Shown: positions 1 to 10,361 of the stretch, piece after piece
Numbering within the stretch: the first letter of the stretch is position 1
Layout: the number at the start of each line of letters is the position of its first letter
Made by a program: the position numbers and the translations under genes
DNA from: Sphaerosporella brunnea
Lineage: Eukaryota; Ascomycota; Pezizomycetes; Pezizales; Pyronemataceae
Assembly: GCA_008704415.1 (NCBI GenBank)
Contig: VXIS01000074.1
Coordinates: forward strand, 1-64,000
DNA length: 64,000 bases
Reading direction: 5' to 3'
The notes under the pieces: model-generated
Seen by the model: the letters and a program-made list of their open reading frames with translations, nothing else
What the model was told of the DNA's origin: nothing
The model's database searches: none

Positions 1-1940
1 CCTGAAGCGTTGTTTGTAGCCTGGACTCGCCGTCCAATATTGCCAAACATTGCAGCAAGATCTTCATCTACCAGAACGCTTCGGATATGAGGGTTGATTG
101 TTTCCACTGAGCCACGGCTATAGTTGTCCTCCAAGATAGACTCCAAACGTGCACGAGTAACCCCAACTGATGCAGATGACCACCCCATAGCTGTAAATCC
201 TTGAATCTTAAAACGTGGATCCAACATGATTGCAATCTTTTGACTGCTAAAGTTATTGGTATCTTCCATATATTTCCGTAAGTGCCATAGGCCGGCACTG
301 GCAGCAGCGATGAGTGGCGAGTCCGGCATTCGTTGTATTTGATTGTCCTTAAACTTTTCCACATTGTCGATGAGAACTGCAAAATACGGCAGCTGTAACG
401 ATATTGTCGCATACGAGCTTCCGCTAACACTTTCTGTGGCTGTGACAAAAGGCTTGAGAAGGTCGCGTAGCTGTTCAAGGACTAACCACTCCTCTGAAAC
501 AAGACGAAAAGTACGTAATCGTTTTTCGTTACTGCACAACTGCTTAAGAGCTGGCTTAAGTGTAAGTGCACGGCTGATCAGAGCATGCGTTGAGTTCCAT
601 CGTGTCTTTATGTCCTTATTGGGACGGAGAAAAACAATCTTCTTGACGTTGCATTGAGCTTCAAGGGCTTCCAACAGTAGGTTTGATGAACGTATCTTTG
701 CAAACACCTGCCGCATCATTGTGAGAATCTCAGAAGGTGTACGACTTATGGAGCTTTGTGTGCGAGCAGCATTGTGGCTACGGGAACCTGTAGCACTAGC
801 CAGCAAATCGAGATCATCATCAGGAATGCCATCTTCTGGAGCTTCTGCATGGAGGTTGCAAAGAATTGCTTGTGCAGCAAGGTTGATGACGTGTGCCATA
901 CAGCGAACCTGTGTGTTGGACCGTTTGATTTCCGGTTGAAGCTTTTCCAAGCACTTAAAGAACTTATCGTTCACAGAGGCATTGTCAGCTGTTATAGCAC
1001 GTATATTCGCAGAAATTTTCCACTCCTTCATGACATTTTGCATAACAGTGGCAATGTTCTCAGCTGTATGTGAGCCACGTAGGCGTTTAAACGCTAGTGC
1101 CTCATTGCGTACCTCCCAGTTATTGTCTATCCAATGACCGGTAACTCCCAGATAGGGAATCTGATTGCCAGAGGTCCAAGCATCCATTGTAAGGCTTACA
1201 TATCCTTTATTTTGTCCTTCCGAACCCACGTGGGTTTGAATCTCTTCAAGCAGCTTTTCCTGGTACTTGTTTTTGATTTCGATTGTATCCCGGCGCACCG
1301 AGTCTCGACCAATAAGAGGAGCATTTCCATTAAGATAGGAAATAAGCCGGTGAAACGATGGATATTCCACGATTCGAAAAGCTGAACTGGATTCTACAAC
1401 AAATTCTGCTAGTAGCTGCCGATACTTGCTCGCGGAAAACCTCTCTCCGGCTTGCCTACCGAGGCCTGCTTGGGTAGCGTTTGTCCAAGGTGTACTGGTA
1501 CGGGCTGTAGAGCCTCCACCAGTATTTCCAGCGAGTCGGTTGCAGAGTTCCTCGATCATCTTCTTTTCAGAGGCTTCGTTGCAAGGAATTTTGCGGTGTT
1601 TCATCTCGATGTGTCGCTTAAAACCAGTGGTGGTTGTATAGCTGGAGCGATATGGACCCCACGTCTTCTGGCAATGACAGCAGCGAACCAGTTCCATCGG
1701 CCTTTTATTATCTGCGCTGGTTCCCGCCTTCTTTTTGCGTCGCTTAGGCGATGGCTGTTGTTCAGTATCCGCCTCCGTTCCGAGGTCTGCATCCAATTCT
1801 GGGAGCTGACTGCGAGCGGTCCCAGCAATCTCCTCACGGAATATTATCCTGCGGGCATAGAGAAAGGCAGTATATGGTGAAGTTGCCTGTCCACTAAGCG
1901 TTCGCACCCCAGCAGCAGCATGAAATGTATCTGGAGCCAT
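1..1940 (-). CDS. hAT transposase with BED zinc finger (C-terminus off window)
   Basis: Cut-and-paste transposase. From the ATG at 1940 the minus strand stays open for about 647 codons to the window edge with no stop that I could find. Near residues 75-110 there is a BED-type zinc finger (CCHC pair, then H-x4-H in FKRHIEMKH). The RNase-H-like core follows, with the TMDAWTS strand and the TADNASVND aspartate region, then RCMAHVINLAAQ, TRWNSTHAL and the LDPRFK block. The C-terminal hAT dimerisation region lies outside the window. Unlike the relative at 4910-6582, no nonsense codon is present, so this copy may be recent and active. The ATG chosen is the first in the open frame. Confidence 0.88.
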   Translation of the reverse strand, partial: MAPDTFHAAAGVRTLSGQATSPYTAFLYARRIIFREEIAGTARSQLPELDADLGTEADTEQQPSPKRRKKKAGTSADNKRPMELVRCCHCQKTWGPYRSSYTTTTGFKRHIEMKHRKIPCNEASEKKMIEELCNRLAGNTGGGSTARTSTPWTNATQAGLGRQAGERFSASKYRQLLAEFVVESSSAFRIVEYPSFHRLISYLNGNAPLIGRDSVRRDTIEIKNKYQEKLLEEIQTHVGSEGQNKGYVSLTMDAWTSGNQIPYLGVTGHWIDNNWEVRNEALAFKRLRGSHTAENIATVMQNVMKEWKISANIRAITADNASVNDKFFKCLEKLQPEIKRSNTQVRCMAHVINLAAQAILCNLHAEAPEDGIPDDDLDLLASATGSRSHNAARTQSSISRTPSEILTMMRQVFAKIRSSNLLLEALEAQCNVKKIVFLRPNKDIKTRWNSTHALISRALTLKPALKQLCSNEKRLRTFRLVSEEWLVLEQLRDLLKPFVTATESVSGSSYATISLQLPYFAVLIDNVEKFKDNQIQRMPDSPLIAAASAGLWHLRKYMEDTNNFSSQKIAIMLDPRFKIQGFTAMGWSSASVGVTRARLESILEDNYSRGSVETINPHIRSVLVDEDLAAMFGNIGRRVQATNNAS

Positions 1941-2074
1941 TAGAATAAGGTCAACAGCGGTGAGAACAGCTCCTTACCCCAACGTCCACTCAGCTCTCGG
2001 TGGAATGCTCGGATTGCATCTTCTTCCATACGTGCGCTGAGCGCTGGCTGGTTGGTCTCTGACATTCGTTGAGA

Positions 2075-2215
2075 GTGGTTGTAGGAGGGGTGGGGGGAAG
2101 CGGGGTGGTTGTAGGAGGGGTGGGGGGAAGCGGGGTGGTTGTAGGACGGGAGGAGGTGGGGTGGATGTAGGGGATGCGCGGAAGCGAGGAAGCGGGGTGG
2201 TTGTAGGGGGGCGGG
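2075..2215. repeat. GC-rich 30-bp tandem repeat in hAT-1 leader
   Basis: Two near-perfect copies of a 30-bp unit rich in GGGGTGG and GTAGGAGGGG, followed by diverged copies, between the transposase start and the element end. The G-rich strand is the plus strand. The array may act as a transposase-binding or regulatory subterminal region; that role is inference. Confidence 0.8.
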
Positions 2216-2257
2216 AAGTCAACTTGACTGAACCTCGTGCTATCTAGAAAGCTCGAA

Positions 2258-2391
2258 TGACTCGAGTCCGACTCGAGCTCAAAATATTTTCGCTCGAGCG
2301 CACTCGAGCGCAAAAATACATAGACTCGAGCCGGCTCGTGCTCGCGGCTCGAGCTTTTTGCTCGAGCCGGCTCCGCTCGTGCGCAACACTA
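2258..2391. repeat. Subterminal CTCGAGC/GCTCGAGCC motif cluster of hAT-1
   Basis: A dense cluster of short direct and inverted copies of CTCGAG and GAGCCGGCTC next to the element terminus. The same motif cluster occurs inside the ends of hAT-2 (6855-6940) and of the deletion derivative (16720-16835 and 17180-17300). Subterminal repeats of this kind are the known transposase-binding sites of hAT elements. Confidence 0.75.
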
Positions 2392-4261
2392 CTGCTAATT
2401 GATTGCTTTCTCCTGGTGTGTGCTGGATTTGGAAATCAAACATCTGGATGTATTCCAACCATCTGGCTAGTCTGCCAGTGGTCATGGGTTTCGTCACAAG
2501 GTACTCTAGTGCCTTGTGGTCAGTAATTACCGTAAATGGTATTCCTAATAGCTTTGTTTCGAATGCACCTAGTGCATCAACTATAGCTAAAAGCTCCTGG
2601 TTGGTGGTGTTGTAATTTTCCTGGGTGGCGGTAAAGCGTCTGCTGTGTATCGCTGCGATTCTAGACTTCGAATCTTCTAGATTCTTGCCATGACAAATGA
2701 ATGCACCCGTCCCTACCTGAGATGCATCTGTCACCAGATACACCTTATCTTCGCCTGACTTGATTCTGTCATATCGAAGTGGTGTGAGGGGTACATGTTT
2801 TCGGCAAAGATCCTTGATCTGCCGAAATGCATGGTCATGCAGGGCATCCCATCGCCACTCAGCATTTCCGGTTAATTCCGTGAGTGGTGCTAGGATAGTG
2901 GAGCTGTGAAAAAGGTGTGGTGCCACATAATTGATTACACCTAAAAAGCTTTGCAGCTGCTTTTTGTTTGTGGGTGTGCGCCAATCCTGTATTTTCCGAA
3001 TTCTCTCTGGGTGTGGGTGGATCTCATGACCAGAGATAATGTGTCCTAGGAGGCGTAGCTGGGATGTCATGAACTGACATTTGTCCATCCTGAGATAGAA
3101 CTTCGCTTTTGCAAGCTGCCGAAAAACTTGCTCAAGGTGTCGCATGTGTTCTTCTCGAGTTTCGGAAAAGATAAGGATGTCATCTAGGTACACCCATACA
3201 AATTTTCCGATGAATTCGCCTAAGATAGTGTTCATGCAGCGCATCATGGTTGCAGGAGCATTGCAGTCTCCCTGCAGCATGACCTTAACTTGAAAAGAGC
3301 CGAGGTCATCTGCATTGATGACATTTAATTCTTCCGATGATGGCTCCACTCGCACCTGGTGATAGGCGTTGGAAAGGTCTAGAACTGACTTGAAGTTCGC
3401 TCTAGCAGCATCCTCTCGGATGTTATCTGCATGAGGCAGTGGCGTGTAGTCTCGTTCTGTGATGCTATTCCTATCTCGAAGGTCATTCACCCATCTCCAT
3501 CCTTTGGAGGGTGGTATCTTTGGTGTTCCGAAAATTGAACATGGGAATCTGCCGGGTCTAGGCACTGCAATTCCCTGTCGTTTCCAATTGTCCAGGTGAG
3601 CAATGAGGTCCTTCCGGTAGGCGTCAGGAATACGCCTTGCATGGAACTTGAATTGCTCGAGTTTGTCTGGATCAAGTCTGACCACATGGTTGCATCTATC
3701 ACGTAGTGGAGGTAATCCTTCTGGTTCCTTCTCTGAGAATACTGTTGGAAACATCTTATCGAAAGGTGGGATGTCTTCGGTAGTTGCTGATGATGTGAGA
3801 GAGAATGTTCTAGGCTGTCTTGTTGCACACTGGATGGTGGTGTCATGTTTCGGGAAATGTGCTGTAGAATCTGCCGTATTCAGGCTCACATGGTTATCCT
3901 GAAGGAAAGGCATTCCTAGGATGATGTCGTATGAGCTGACTGCTACTATGAGAAACTTCGTTTTCTCAGCGAATCCTGGTTTAATTTCGACGTTGGCGTA
4001 AGCAAATCGATTGGCGTTTGTCTTGGATCCTTTCGCGGCCATGTGAATGGTGATAGGTTGCGGCAGTTCTCTGGTAAAGATGTTGTGTGTCTGGGCCCAA
4101 CTGCTGGACATACGATTCGTCCCTGTTGTCCCTGTGTCTAGAAGAACTCTCGTGTAACCTTTTCGTGAGCTTATAAGATCCGCTATTTCACAGATGCAAA
4201 TAAACTCAGAACCGTTTGTGTATCTGACTTGATAAATACCAAGAGAATACTCGCACTCAGG
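2392..4261 (-). CDS. Ty3/Gypsy pol fragment: protease, reverse transcriptase, RNase H
   Basis: The frame is open from 4261 downward. It shows an aspartic protease active site VLLDTGTTGT just upstream of the Met codon at 4111, then a reverse transcriptase with the NAPAT motif (QGDCNAPATMM) and catalytic VYLDD at about 3181-3195. An RNase H domain follows with VTDAS (about 2740) and TDHKALEYL (about 2500). The chain loses homology at HTPGESNQLA, exactly at the hAT-1 junction; the residues after it (down to a stop at 2279) are hAT-1 DNA read by chance. There is no gag, no integrase and no chromodomain. This is a broken retrotransposon gene, not a host gene. Confidence 0.88.
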
Positions 4262-4909
4262 TCACTGATCAACTCAGTATTTATTGATGATAGTCGATAC
4301 AATCTGGGCTGCTCGAAAGGCCGTATCGAAAGAAGAGAAAAGAATGAATGTAGGAAAAGCTTGTAGCTTTTATAGCCAACGATGCTGAGTACATCATGTG
4401 ATAACAATCTGGTGGCAAATTCGAAACTAAGGAAAGAATGGTCTAGAAGACCTACAAGTCTGCCTTGTGGAAACTAGAAGATTCCAAAGTGACGTAGCAT
4501 CGAAGGGGCTAGAAAGTGCTAGAAACATGGTGACAAGACATAGTAAAGAAAGTAATGGAAACTCGTAGAATGCTGTCATCATACCATCGTTACTGCCATA
4601 TAGTTTTATATCTTAGTAAGGAAATACGTAAGAAAGAATCATACTAAGTGTAATAATCTTACACGACTCCTCCAGATCTTCAGAATCATCAGCTACAAGG
4701 AACAAGACGAACCTCATCAGACACGAAAACAAAACACAAGCCTCCTCGTAAAGACACAGACACTCTTCTCTGTTGTCTTTCCAGAATTCGAACAGAACCC
4801 CTTAAGATTATTACATTGTGATAATCGAGACTTCCTGGCTCTTCTATTAGCTAAAGGATAACCCCCTCTCAGCCCTACCTCAAGATATAAGGGAAAGGCT
4901 CAGCTCACA
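4200..4909 (-). repeat. Putative 5' LTR of the Gypsy element
   Basis: On the minus strand this segment starts TGTGAGC, has a TATA-like TATAAAAGC near 4376 and an AATAAA near 4285, the order expected for U3, R and U5. A 13-bp perfect inverted repeat (TGTAATAATCTTA at 4649-4661 and its complement at 4803-4815) lies within it. The end nearest the protease is not sharply defined, and no clear primer-binding site was recognised. Confidence 0.45.
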
Positions 4910-6582
4910 GCTATAAAATCATCGGTATTGGTCCAGTACCTATTCAACAAATTCCAGCTTTCAAACAGGGCGGTGGTGAGGCTGGAATCGGGGGATTTTT
5001 CACGCTCTTTCGCATGCTCCTGTGCGAGACGCTTCAACAGCACAGCATAATACGGTAGCTGCAGATACAACGTTGGATACCGAGAACCACTCAGCCGTGT
5101 AGTGGCTGAGACGAAGCATTCTAAGATATCCTTTAGCCGCTTGAGCACAGTCCAGTTACCATTGGAGAGTGAAAGCAGTTCGAGTTTCTTTTCGCTGCGG
5201 AGCATCTTGCTGATAGCAGGGCGAAGATCGAGCATCCGTTCCAGCATCTTGAATGTAGAGTTCCAACGGACTTTCATATCTAAAATCGGGCTTTTGAACG
5301 GGATTTTTGTAGCCTCGCACTGCAGTTCCAACGCCTCCCAAAGAAGATTGGAGGCTCAGATCTTGGAAAATATGCGTCGACAGGTTCGTAAAACTGCCGC
5401 GGGACCTCTGGTATCTTCCACATCGACGTCTACTTCATCCAAGTAGGAATATTGAGCAAGGGTTTCCTCCGTCTCCTGTGCATCAGCCTTGAGCTCACGG
5501 AGCAGTCGCTGAGCTGCAAGATTGATGATGTGCGCCATGCAGCGAACTTGCGTGTGCGAGCGCTTTTGCTTTGGATTAAGACACTCGATCGCCGCAAACA
5601 TAGCATCGTTGACGGTTGCGTTGTCTGTAGTAATGCAGCGAACGTGATCCTGGATTTCCCATTCCACAAGGGTATTAAAAAGGACGCAGGCTAGATTTTT
5701 TGCGGTGTGGGAGCCACGCAGCCGTTTAAATCCGATAGCAAGGCTGTGAATAATGTAATCTTCATCCATCCAGTGGCAGGTAATTCCTAAATACGCCTTT
5801 TTGTTCGAGGATGTCCAGGCATCGAGTGTAAGGTATACCCTTCGGCCAGACGCGGTGTGGTTTTTTAATTGTTGCTGCAGAGCGGGCTTCAGCTTGTCCT
5901 GTAGCTCGAGAATATCACGCTGTACGGTACGACGCCCAATCAAGGGTGCGGCGGAATTCAGGTACATGATGAGATTCCGGAAGGCAGGGGATTCAACCAA
6001 GTAGAATGCCGAGTTCATTTCGACAATAAATGCGGCAAGAAGCTCGCGATACCGCTTCTCAGAAAAGCGCTCCCACAGTGAACGACCCCCCGCAATTTGC
6101 GCAGCCTTCGTCTAAGGAGAGGTAGTAGGGATGGACTTCGTTCGGTTGCCGTGGTACTGCGCAGCCAAACGTTGAAGAACATCTTTCTCTGCCACATCAT
6201 CTGTCGGAAGCTTTTTATGATGCGTCTCTATGTGCCTGTTGAACATCGAGGTCGTGGTCATGCTTGCCGCAAACGGGCCCCAAACCTTGGTACAGTGGCA
6301 ACAGCGGACGATATGGTACTCTTTCGCGACTTTATTGCTTGGTGTTGCACGCTTTCTCTTTTTGCTACCGCGCGCCGGGGCGGCAATCACTTCAGCATCA
6401 GGCTCACTGTTGCTCCCCGCAGCCCCATCAAGCTCCGAGTCCATGGCGGGCCTGGGATATTCAGTCGGGTCGGCAATCTCCCTAATCACTAGACGACGTC
6501 GGTACACATAGCACTTCTCGCTTCGGTTGCCGAGACCTGAAAGTGTTCGCTCTCCCGCTTTCTCGTGATGTTTGTCTGCCAC
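4910..6582 (-). pseudogene. hAT-2 transposase pseudogene
   Basis: Three open segments in one frame (6582-6112, 6018-5356 and 5331-4910) correspond block by block to the hAT-1 transposase: BED finger (CCHCTKVWGP, FNRHIETHH), TLDAWTS, TTDNATVND, RCMAHIINLAAQ, RWNSTFKML. Two in-frame stops separate them. One is a TAG near 6112 where hAT-1 has a Trp codon (P-W-T). The other is a TGA near 5356 where hAT-1 has Arg (KIR-SSNLL). Both fit single C:G-to-T:A changes. The frame ends at about 4910 at the Gypsy junction, so the dimerisation domain is absent. Inactive. Confidence 0.87.
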
Positions 6583-6940
6583 CCGCTGTTAGTCTGTAGC
6601 TTCTTAAACTCCATCGCGCTTTGTGTATACCCCAGTTTCCCGACAACTTTTTAAAGTATGCAGCTCGCTCATTTGGAGGCAGTGAATCCGTTGCTTCGCG
6701 CGGCATCGTTTGGTTTTGGTTGGTGGTGGGTAGTGCACTCGCGCGAGGTTGGGTGTTATGTGGGATGGGGGGGGGGGGGTTCACGTTGCGCGACAGCACA
6801 GCAAAAAGCGACGCAAAGTTTCTACGAAGTTTAAACTTTAAACCCTACCAAAAGCTCGAGCCAGCTCGAGCCGATCCTCCACCCTCAGCTCGAGCCGGCT
6901 CGGCTCGTCGAGGTCAAGGCTCGGCTCGTGTCCATCACTA
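4910..6940 (-). mobile_element. hAT-2, older hAT element split by the Gypsy insertion
   Basis: The promoter-side terminus is at 6940 (minus strand TAGTGATGGACACGAGCC). It is followed inward by CTCGAGC-type subterminal motifs and a transposase remnant reading down to 4910, where the Gypsy element begins. The missing C-terminal part and second terminus should lie left of the window, beyond hAT-1 and the rest of Gypsy. Bases 6941-6948 (GCCGCAAA) would be one copy of the 8-bp target duplication. Confidence 0.8.
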
Positions 6941-7063
6941 GCCGCAAAGACTCTTGGATAATATTGAACGATGCCAAATCTGCGGCGATGTCACTATGCC
7001 AGGGATGCGCCTGCGTGCGTCACGGATTCGCACGGTTGTGCACACGCAAGGCATGGGGCCCTG

Positions 7064-7485
7064 CAGTGTTCTCAATAGCCGGCCCAAAAAGCCCGGGCTG
7101 CACATGGCCGGATGGCTCCGAATTTGTTGTACGTAAAACCCCTCAAACGATACAGCGTGATAATTGATGCACCACAGCAAGCCGCAGCGACCACAACACC
7201 CAACAGAGTTGACGCCGTTGCTCACTGAGGTGCAAATGTAATAGGATCAGAAGTGCTTGCTACTAGCTCTACTCACTGTGGCGCAGTAACTGAGCCAACA
7301 CGCCAGCCGGCGGTTCTGGCACGCATGGATTGCGAAGTCGAGCCCAAAGTGCGCGAGTGGGGTTTCGGGAATCCAAAGCCTTCAGTCAGAGTTTGCGGGC
7401 GATTAAACAGAAGCGTGTTTACAATTTCGCGGCTACACAAGCAATTGACGCAGCCGGCCCGGCTGGCTGGCTGTTGAGAACACTG
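7064..7485. mobile_element. hAT-type MITE, copy A (CAGTGTTCTC termini)
   Basis: The left end reads CAGTGTTCTCAATAGCCGGC and the right end, reverse complemented, CAGTGTTCTCAACAGCCAGC. Length is 422 bp, with GC-rich GCCCGG/AGCCGG motifs inside the ends. Flanking octamers (GGGCCCTG and GAGCCGAT) match poorly, so a target duplication is not demonstrated here. The same termini occur at 50291-50507 and 57640-58063. No coding capacity was recognised. Confidence 0.65.
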
Positions 7486-7512
7486 GAGCCGATAAAACAT
7501 CAAGATGAGTGA

Positions 7513-7591
7513 GTGGTACCGCAAGCTCCCATGTACTGACTATCATATAACAGCCGAAGTTGATCGCTTCAATGTTCTATGCCCGTAGCGG
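7513..7591 (-). pseudogene. 5S rRNA relic
   Basis: The minus strand resembles the complete 5S gene at 17508-17626 in two blocks: the 5' block around GCTACGGGCATAGAACATTG and a later block around TAGTCAGTACATGGGAG. The central region is lost or scrambled. Non-functional. Confidence 0.5.
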
Positions 7592-8480
7592 AAGGGATAC
7601 GGACGGGTATTTTTTTTGTGTGGCCGGCCGCTTTTGAGTGCTTCGCGGGAGGTTCGCGCTTGTTGGCTAGGTACAAAAGCTACTATTTACAGCCGGTAGA
7701 TCAGAGTCACCGCGTTAGGCTTCCCGCCATCTTGCGCAACCAGCCGCGCTTACCAGGCACCCCCGCATCCTCAAATCCTTAAATTCAACATCGTATCCTG
7801 TTGGGTACGTACTCTCCACCACGCATTGCGTCCAATGCAGCGCTGTTGGTGGAGCTTAGTGGGAAGTGGGATGCTGGTATTATACTACCCGTTGAAGAGG
7901 GTACGATTTTGGAGTTGGAGAGGAGATATAATTTGCTAGAGGATGCTATTAAGGTTGGTTGCTTGATTATGAGGAGAGGAAATACAATGTGTGTGGGCTG
8001 ACGGGTAGCTGCAGGGTTTTAGAAAGTATATGAGTATAAGACGAGGATGGAGGCGTTGGGGGAACGTGTTGCGCAGCCGGATGTGCCTATGTGGAGCTCC
8101 GGTAGCTCGAGCGTGTCCATACAAAAGTCCACCGCTGGCTCTGATCAGGAGCTCCAGAGAATCAATGGGGCTCTGCCAGCAAATTGCCATGTCCTCCTGG
8201 CTTCAGTTGCAATGGTCTGTATAAGCCCGTAGTTTCTCTGCAAAACACCATATCTAGAGGGCATGGTGCAGATAATCATGACGTCAGCGCTCCACATCTC
8301 TTCAGCCACCACTCCAGCTTAACCATACTGATATTTAATGGCTATCAGTGCCTCTGCCAATCGCTGCACAGAACAAATCGCAAAATCATCAATTAATTCA
8401 TACCACAACATACATTTGAAAGAAAAAGGTCCAATGTCCCTAAAAAAAAAGCAAATACCAATCGTGGCCATTGAAACCCA
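7592..8480. other. Intergenic, no recognised feature
   Basis: Only short overlapping frames in several phases, none with family resemblance or plausible splice structure. It covers the 3' flank of the Con-6 gene, whose stop is at 8481. Confidence 0.5.
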
Positions 8481-9055
8481 TCAATCGCGCTCCAGTTCAT
8501 CCAACACCTCCTGGGCACGCTGCTTGGCCGCTGCCCCAACTCGCGGATTCCTCAACGCGGCTTTGTACCCACTAATTACATTCCTTACTCGCTTCTCCTC
8601 AATAATGACCGTTTCTCCGTGACCAGGATCCTCTGCTACGACGGTGTCACCCGGATGAACAATATCGGACTGCTTGGGCATTGCGCCATGATGATGGATA
8701 GTGTGTTGATGTGGTGGCGGTCCCTTAGCCACTGACGGTTCGGGCTCTGATTCGGGCTCCTCGCGAGACTCTGTCAATTCTCCACGAGCGATTTCTTCAA
8801 GAACGCGTCGAGAGTGCACTTTGGATTCGACGGAAGTGTTCGGATTCGACAGGTTCGCCTTGTGGCCAGCTATCAAAGGCATCGTGAATCAATGAAGTGA
8901 TTTTACATAGCAGCAAAAAACAAGAAACCCATACCGATGACGTGGTGGATATGCTCAGTCTCCATCGCATCCGCATGCGAAGAGCCTGATGCGCCCTGAG
9001 TCTGGCCGTGCTGGGCTTCGGATCTGAGATCGTGATGAGAGACGTTGGGATCCAT
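8481..9055 (-). CDS. Con-6 family (conidiation-specific protein 6-like) protein
   Basis: Two exons (9055-8935 and 8869-8481) separated by a 65-base intron (GTATGG..GATAG) give a 169-residue protein. Exon 1 encodes a His/Gln/Ser-rich leader and joins in frame through a split Ala codon. Two Con-6 repeats are visible: AGHKANLSNPNTS..SRRVLEE at residues 41-66 and ISGYKAALRNPRV..AQEVLDEL near the C-terminus. The linker is acidic and Pro/His-rich. Con-6 proteins are small soluble proteins abundant in conidia and under stress; their molecular function is not established. The start ATG at 9055 is the first in frame upstream of the splice. Confidence 0.85.
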
Positions 9056-9672
9056 TGCGTGTGACGTTTAGCGTAAAATACGGCTGATCAACGGCAGCTT
9101 TGAGAAAGGGAGTTTTTGTACCTGGGGTGGGGTGGGGTGGGCAGGCGTGTAGTTTTAAGGATGACGATGGAGCCCCGTGGAACACATAGCATCCGTGGAC
9201 GGACTGCGTGCTTTCCATCCAGAGTGGCCCCACTTGGGAACTCCGCGGGAAAGCACGGAGGCACGACGTCATGAAGGCATTCAACCGAACCCCCCCCCCC
9301 CCCCTCGAGATCGGTTTGGTGAGTTCATAAGTTTGCGCTAAATTTATACATTTTCCAGTGGCAACCTCCGAGCCTCCAGGACGGCGGAGAAAAGCTCCAG
9401 CTAGAGTTGTTGCTATTGTTTTAGTGGTGCATCAAACCATCACAACTCCATGCTCGAGATTCTGATACTCCAACGGCCACGGCGTGGGAGGTCAAACGAA
9501 TCGGTCTGGATGGATTGTTCTTCGAGACCCAAAATCCATAGTTAGTAATAGGGTCATCAGAATCCTGACCCATATCTCCCGATGGGTCGTGTTCGAAGTT
9601 CGTCCTCATAAACGTCATTATTTGAGCCACCCATGCGTGACGTCACAGTGGCTTAGCAGCGAAACCAACTCA
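9056..9672. other. Con-6 upstream region
   Basis: Upstream of the minus-strand Con-6 gene. It contains a GGGGTGGGGT-type G-rich run (about 9122-9141) and a 14-base C tract near 9290-9303. No TATA box could be assigned with confidence and no gene was found. Confidence 0.5.
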
Positions 9673-9940
9673 TAGAGTACTAGGGTACAAGGGTAATTCG
9701 GGTGCCGTTACACACATGCAAAGAGCACCCGACTTCTTTCCTCCATACAACCAAACAATGCCAAGACCTTTGTCGTTCACGAAGAAGTCAGTATTTTTTC
9801 TTCAAAACACTCAAAAAGGCTCTAGGGAGGCCTACAATGCCACCCCCAGCTTCACAAAGTTCTAGCAGCAATCGTAGTGGCGTTGCCAGTTGCTGTTTGT
9901 TCGGGGAGCACCCGACTTAACGCTGTACCCGAGTACTCTA
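9673..9940. mobile_element. TA-flanked MITE with GAGTACT termini
   Basis: The ends form a roughly 33-bp imperfect inverted repeat starting TAGAGTACTAGGGTAC on the left and TAGAGTACTCGGGTAC on the right (reverse complemented), with about five mismatches. The outer TA at each end fits the TA target duplication of Tc1/mariner/pogo elements. A 13-bp direct repeat GAGCACCCGACTT sits inside each end. No coding sequence. Confidence 0.65.
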
Positions 9941-10361
9941 CACCACACATGGACGGCAGACTTTGAAGCGGGGAAGAATTTCACCATGTGGATTCCCTTT
10001 TGTATGTACGTCCTAAATTACAGCGAAAAAAACGAGGTGGTGAGCATTTGCGTTGGTAAGCCACATTGTGGCGCGCCCTTTAGCCACATCGCCTCCTCCG
10101 TGCAAAATGACCTCCATGGTGATATCCCGAAGTCTAAGACTCGGCGCCACAACCTAGGCTTGATACAGAATTAACCATGGGGCTTTTTACCAGTCCACCC
10201 ATTGTGATCGCACCTGCATAGTGCCCGATATCGATCTATAACTTCACCAGTCCCCCAGCTCGCCCGCTTAGTACTAGTCTGTTTGCGGGCCTTTCTTTGC
10301 TGGACGCCCTCGTACTGCTCTGGTTCCAGGAAGTTCGCATGGATCCAGAAAGCCTGAACTA

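Larger units (their letters stand above)
1..2391 (-). mobile_element. hAT-1, autonomous-looking hAT transposon (3' end beyond window)
   Basis: DNA transposon of the hAT superfamily on the minus strand. Its promoter-side end is at about 2391, where the minus strand starts TAGTGTTGCGCACGAGC, close to the TAGTGATGG ends of hAT-2 and of the element at 16705. Inside the end come repeated GCTCGAGC-type motifs (2258-2391), a 30-bp GC-rich tandem array, then a long open transposase frame. It interrupts the Ty3/Gypsy pol frame: the Gypsy protein reads correctly up to about 2392 and then runs into hAT terminal sequence. The other end and one copy of the target duplication lie left of position 1, so the duplication cannot be checked. 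Confidence 0.85.
2392..4909 (-). mobile_element. Ty3/Gypsy LTR retrotransposon, internally deleted and split by hAT-1
   Basis: Minus-strand LTR retrotransposon. The 5' boundary is placed at 4909/4910, where hAT-2 transposase reading stops abruptly and the minus strand continues with TGTGAGC. An LTR-like segment (about 4200-4909) is followed directly by protease, reverse transcriptase and RNase H. No gag was found, and the RNase H end is cut by hAT-1. Integrase and the 3' LTR would lie left of the window. The inner LTR border is not certain. Confidence 0.75.

Noticed and set aside
4649..4815. A 167-bp solo LTR bounded by the 13-bp inverted repeat
   Set aside because: Flanking pentamers differ, and the longer segment to 4909 better explains the hAT-2 break point, TATA and AATAAA order.
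7056..7493. 8-bp target duplication for MITE copy A
   Set aside because: Flanking octamers match at only about half the positions; element ends kept, duplication not claimed.
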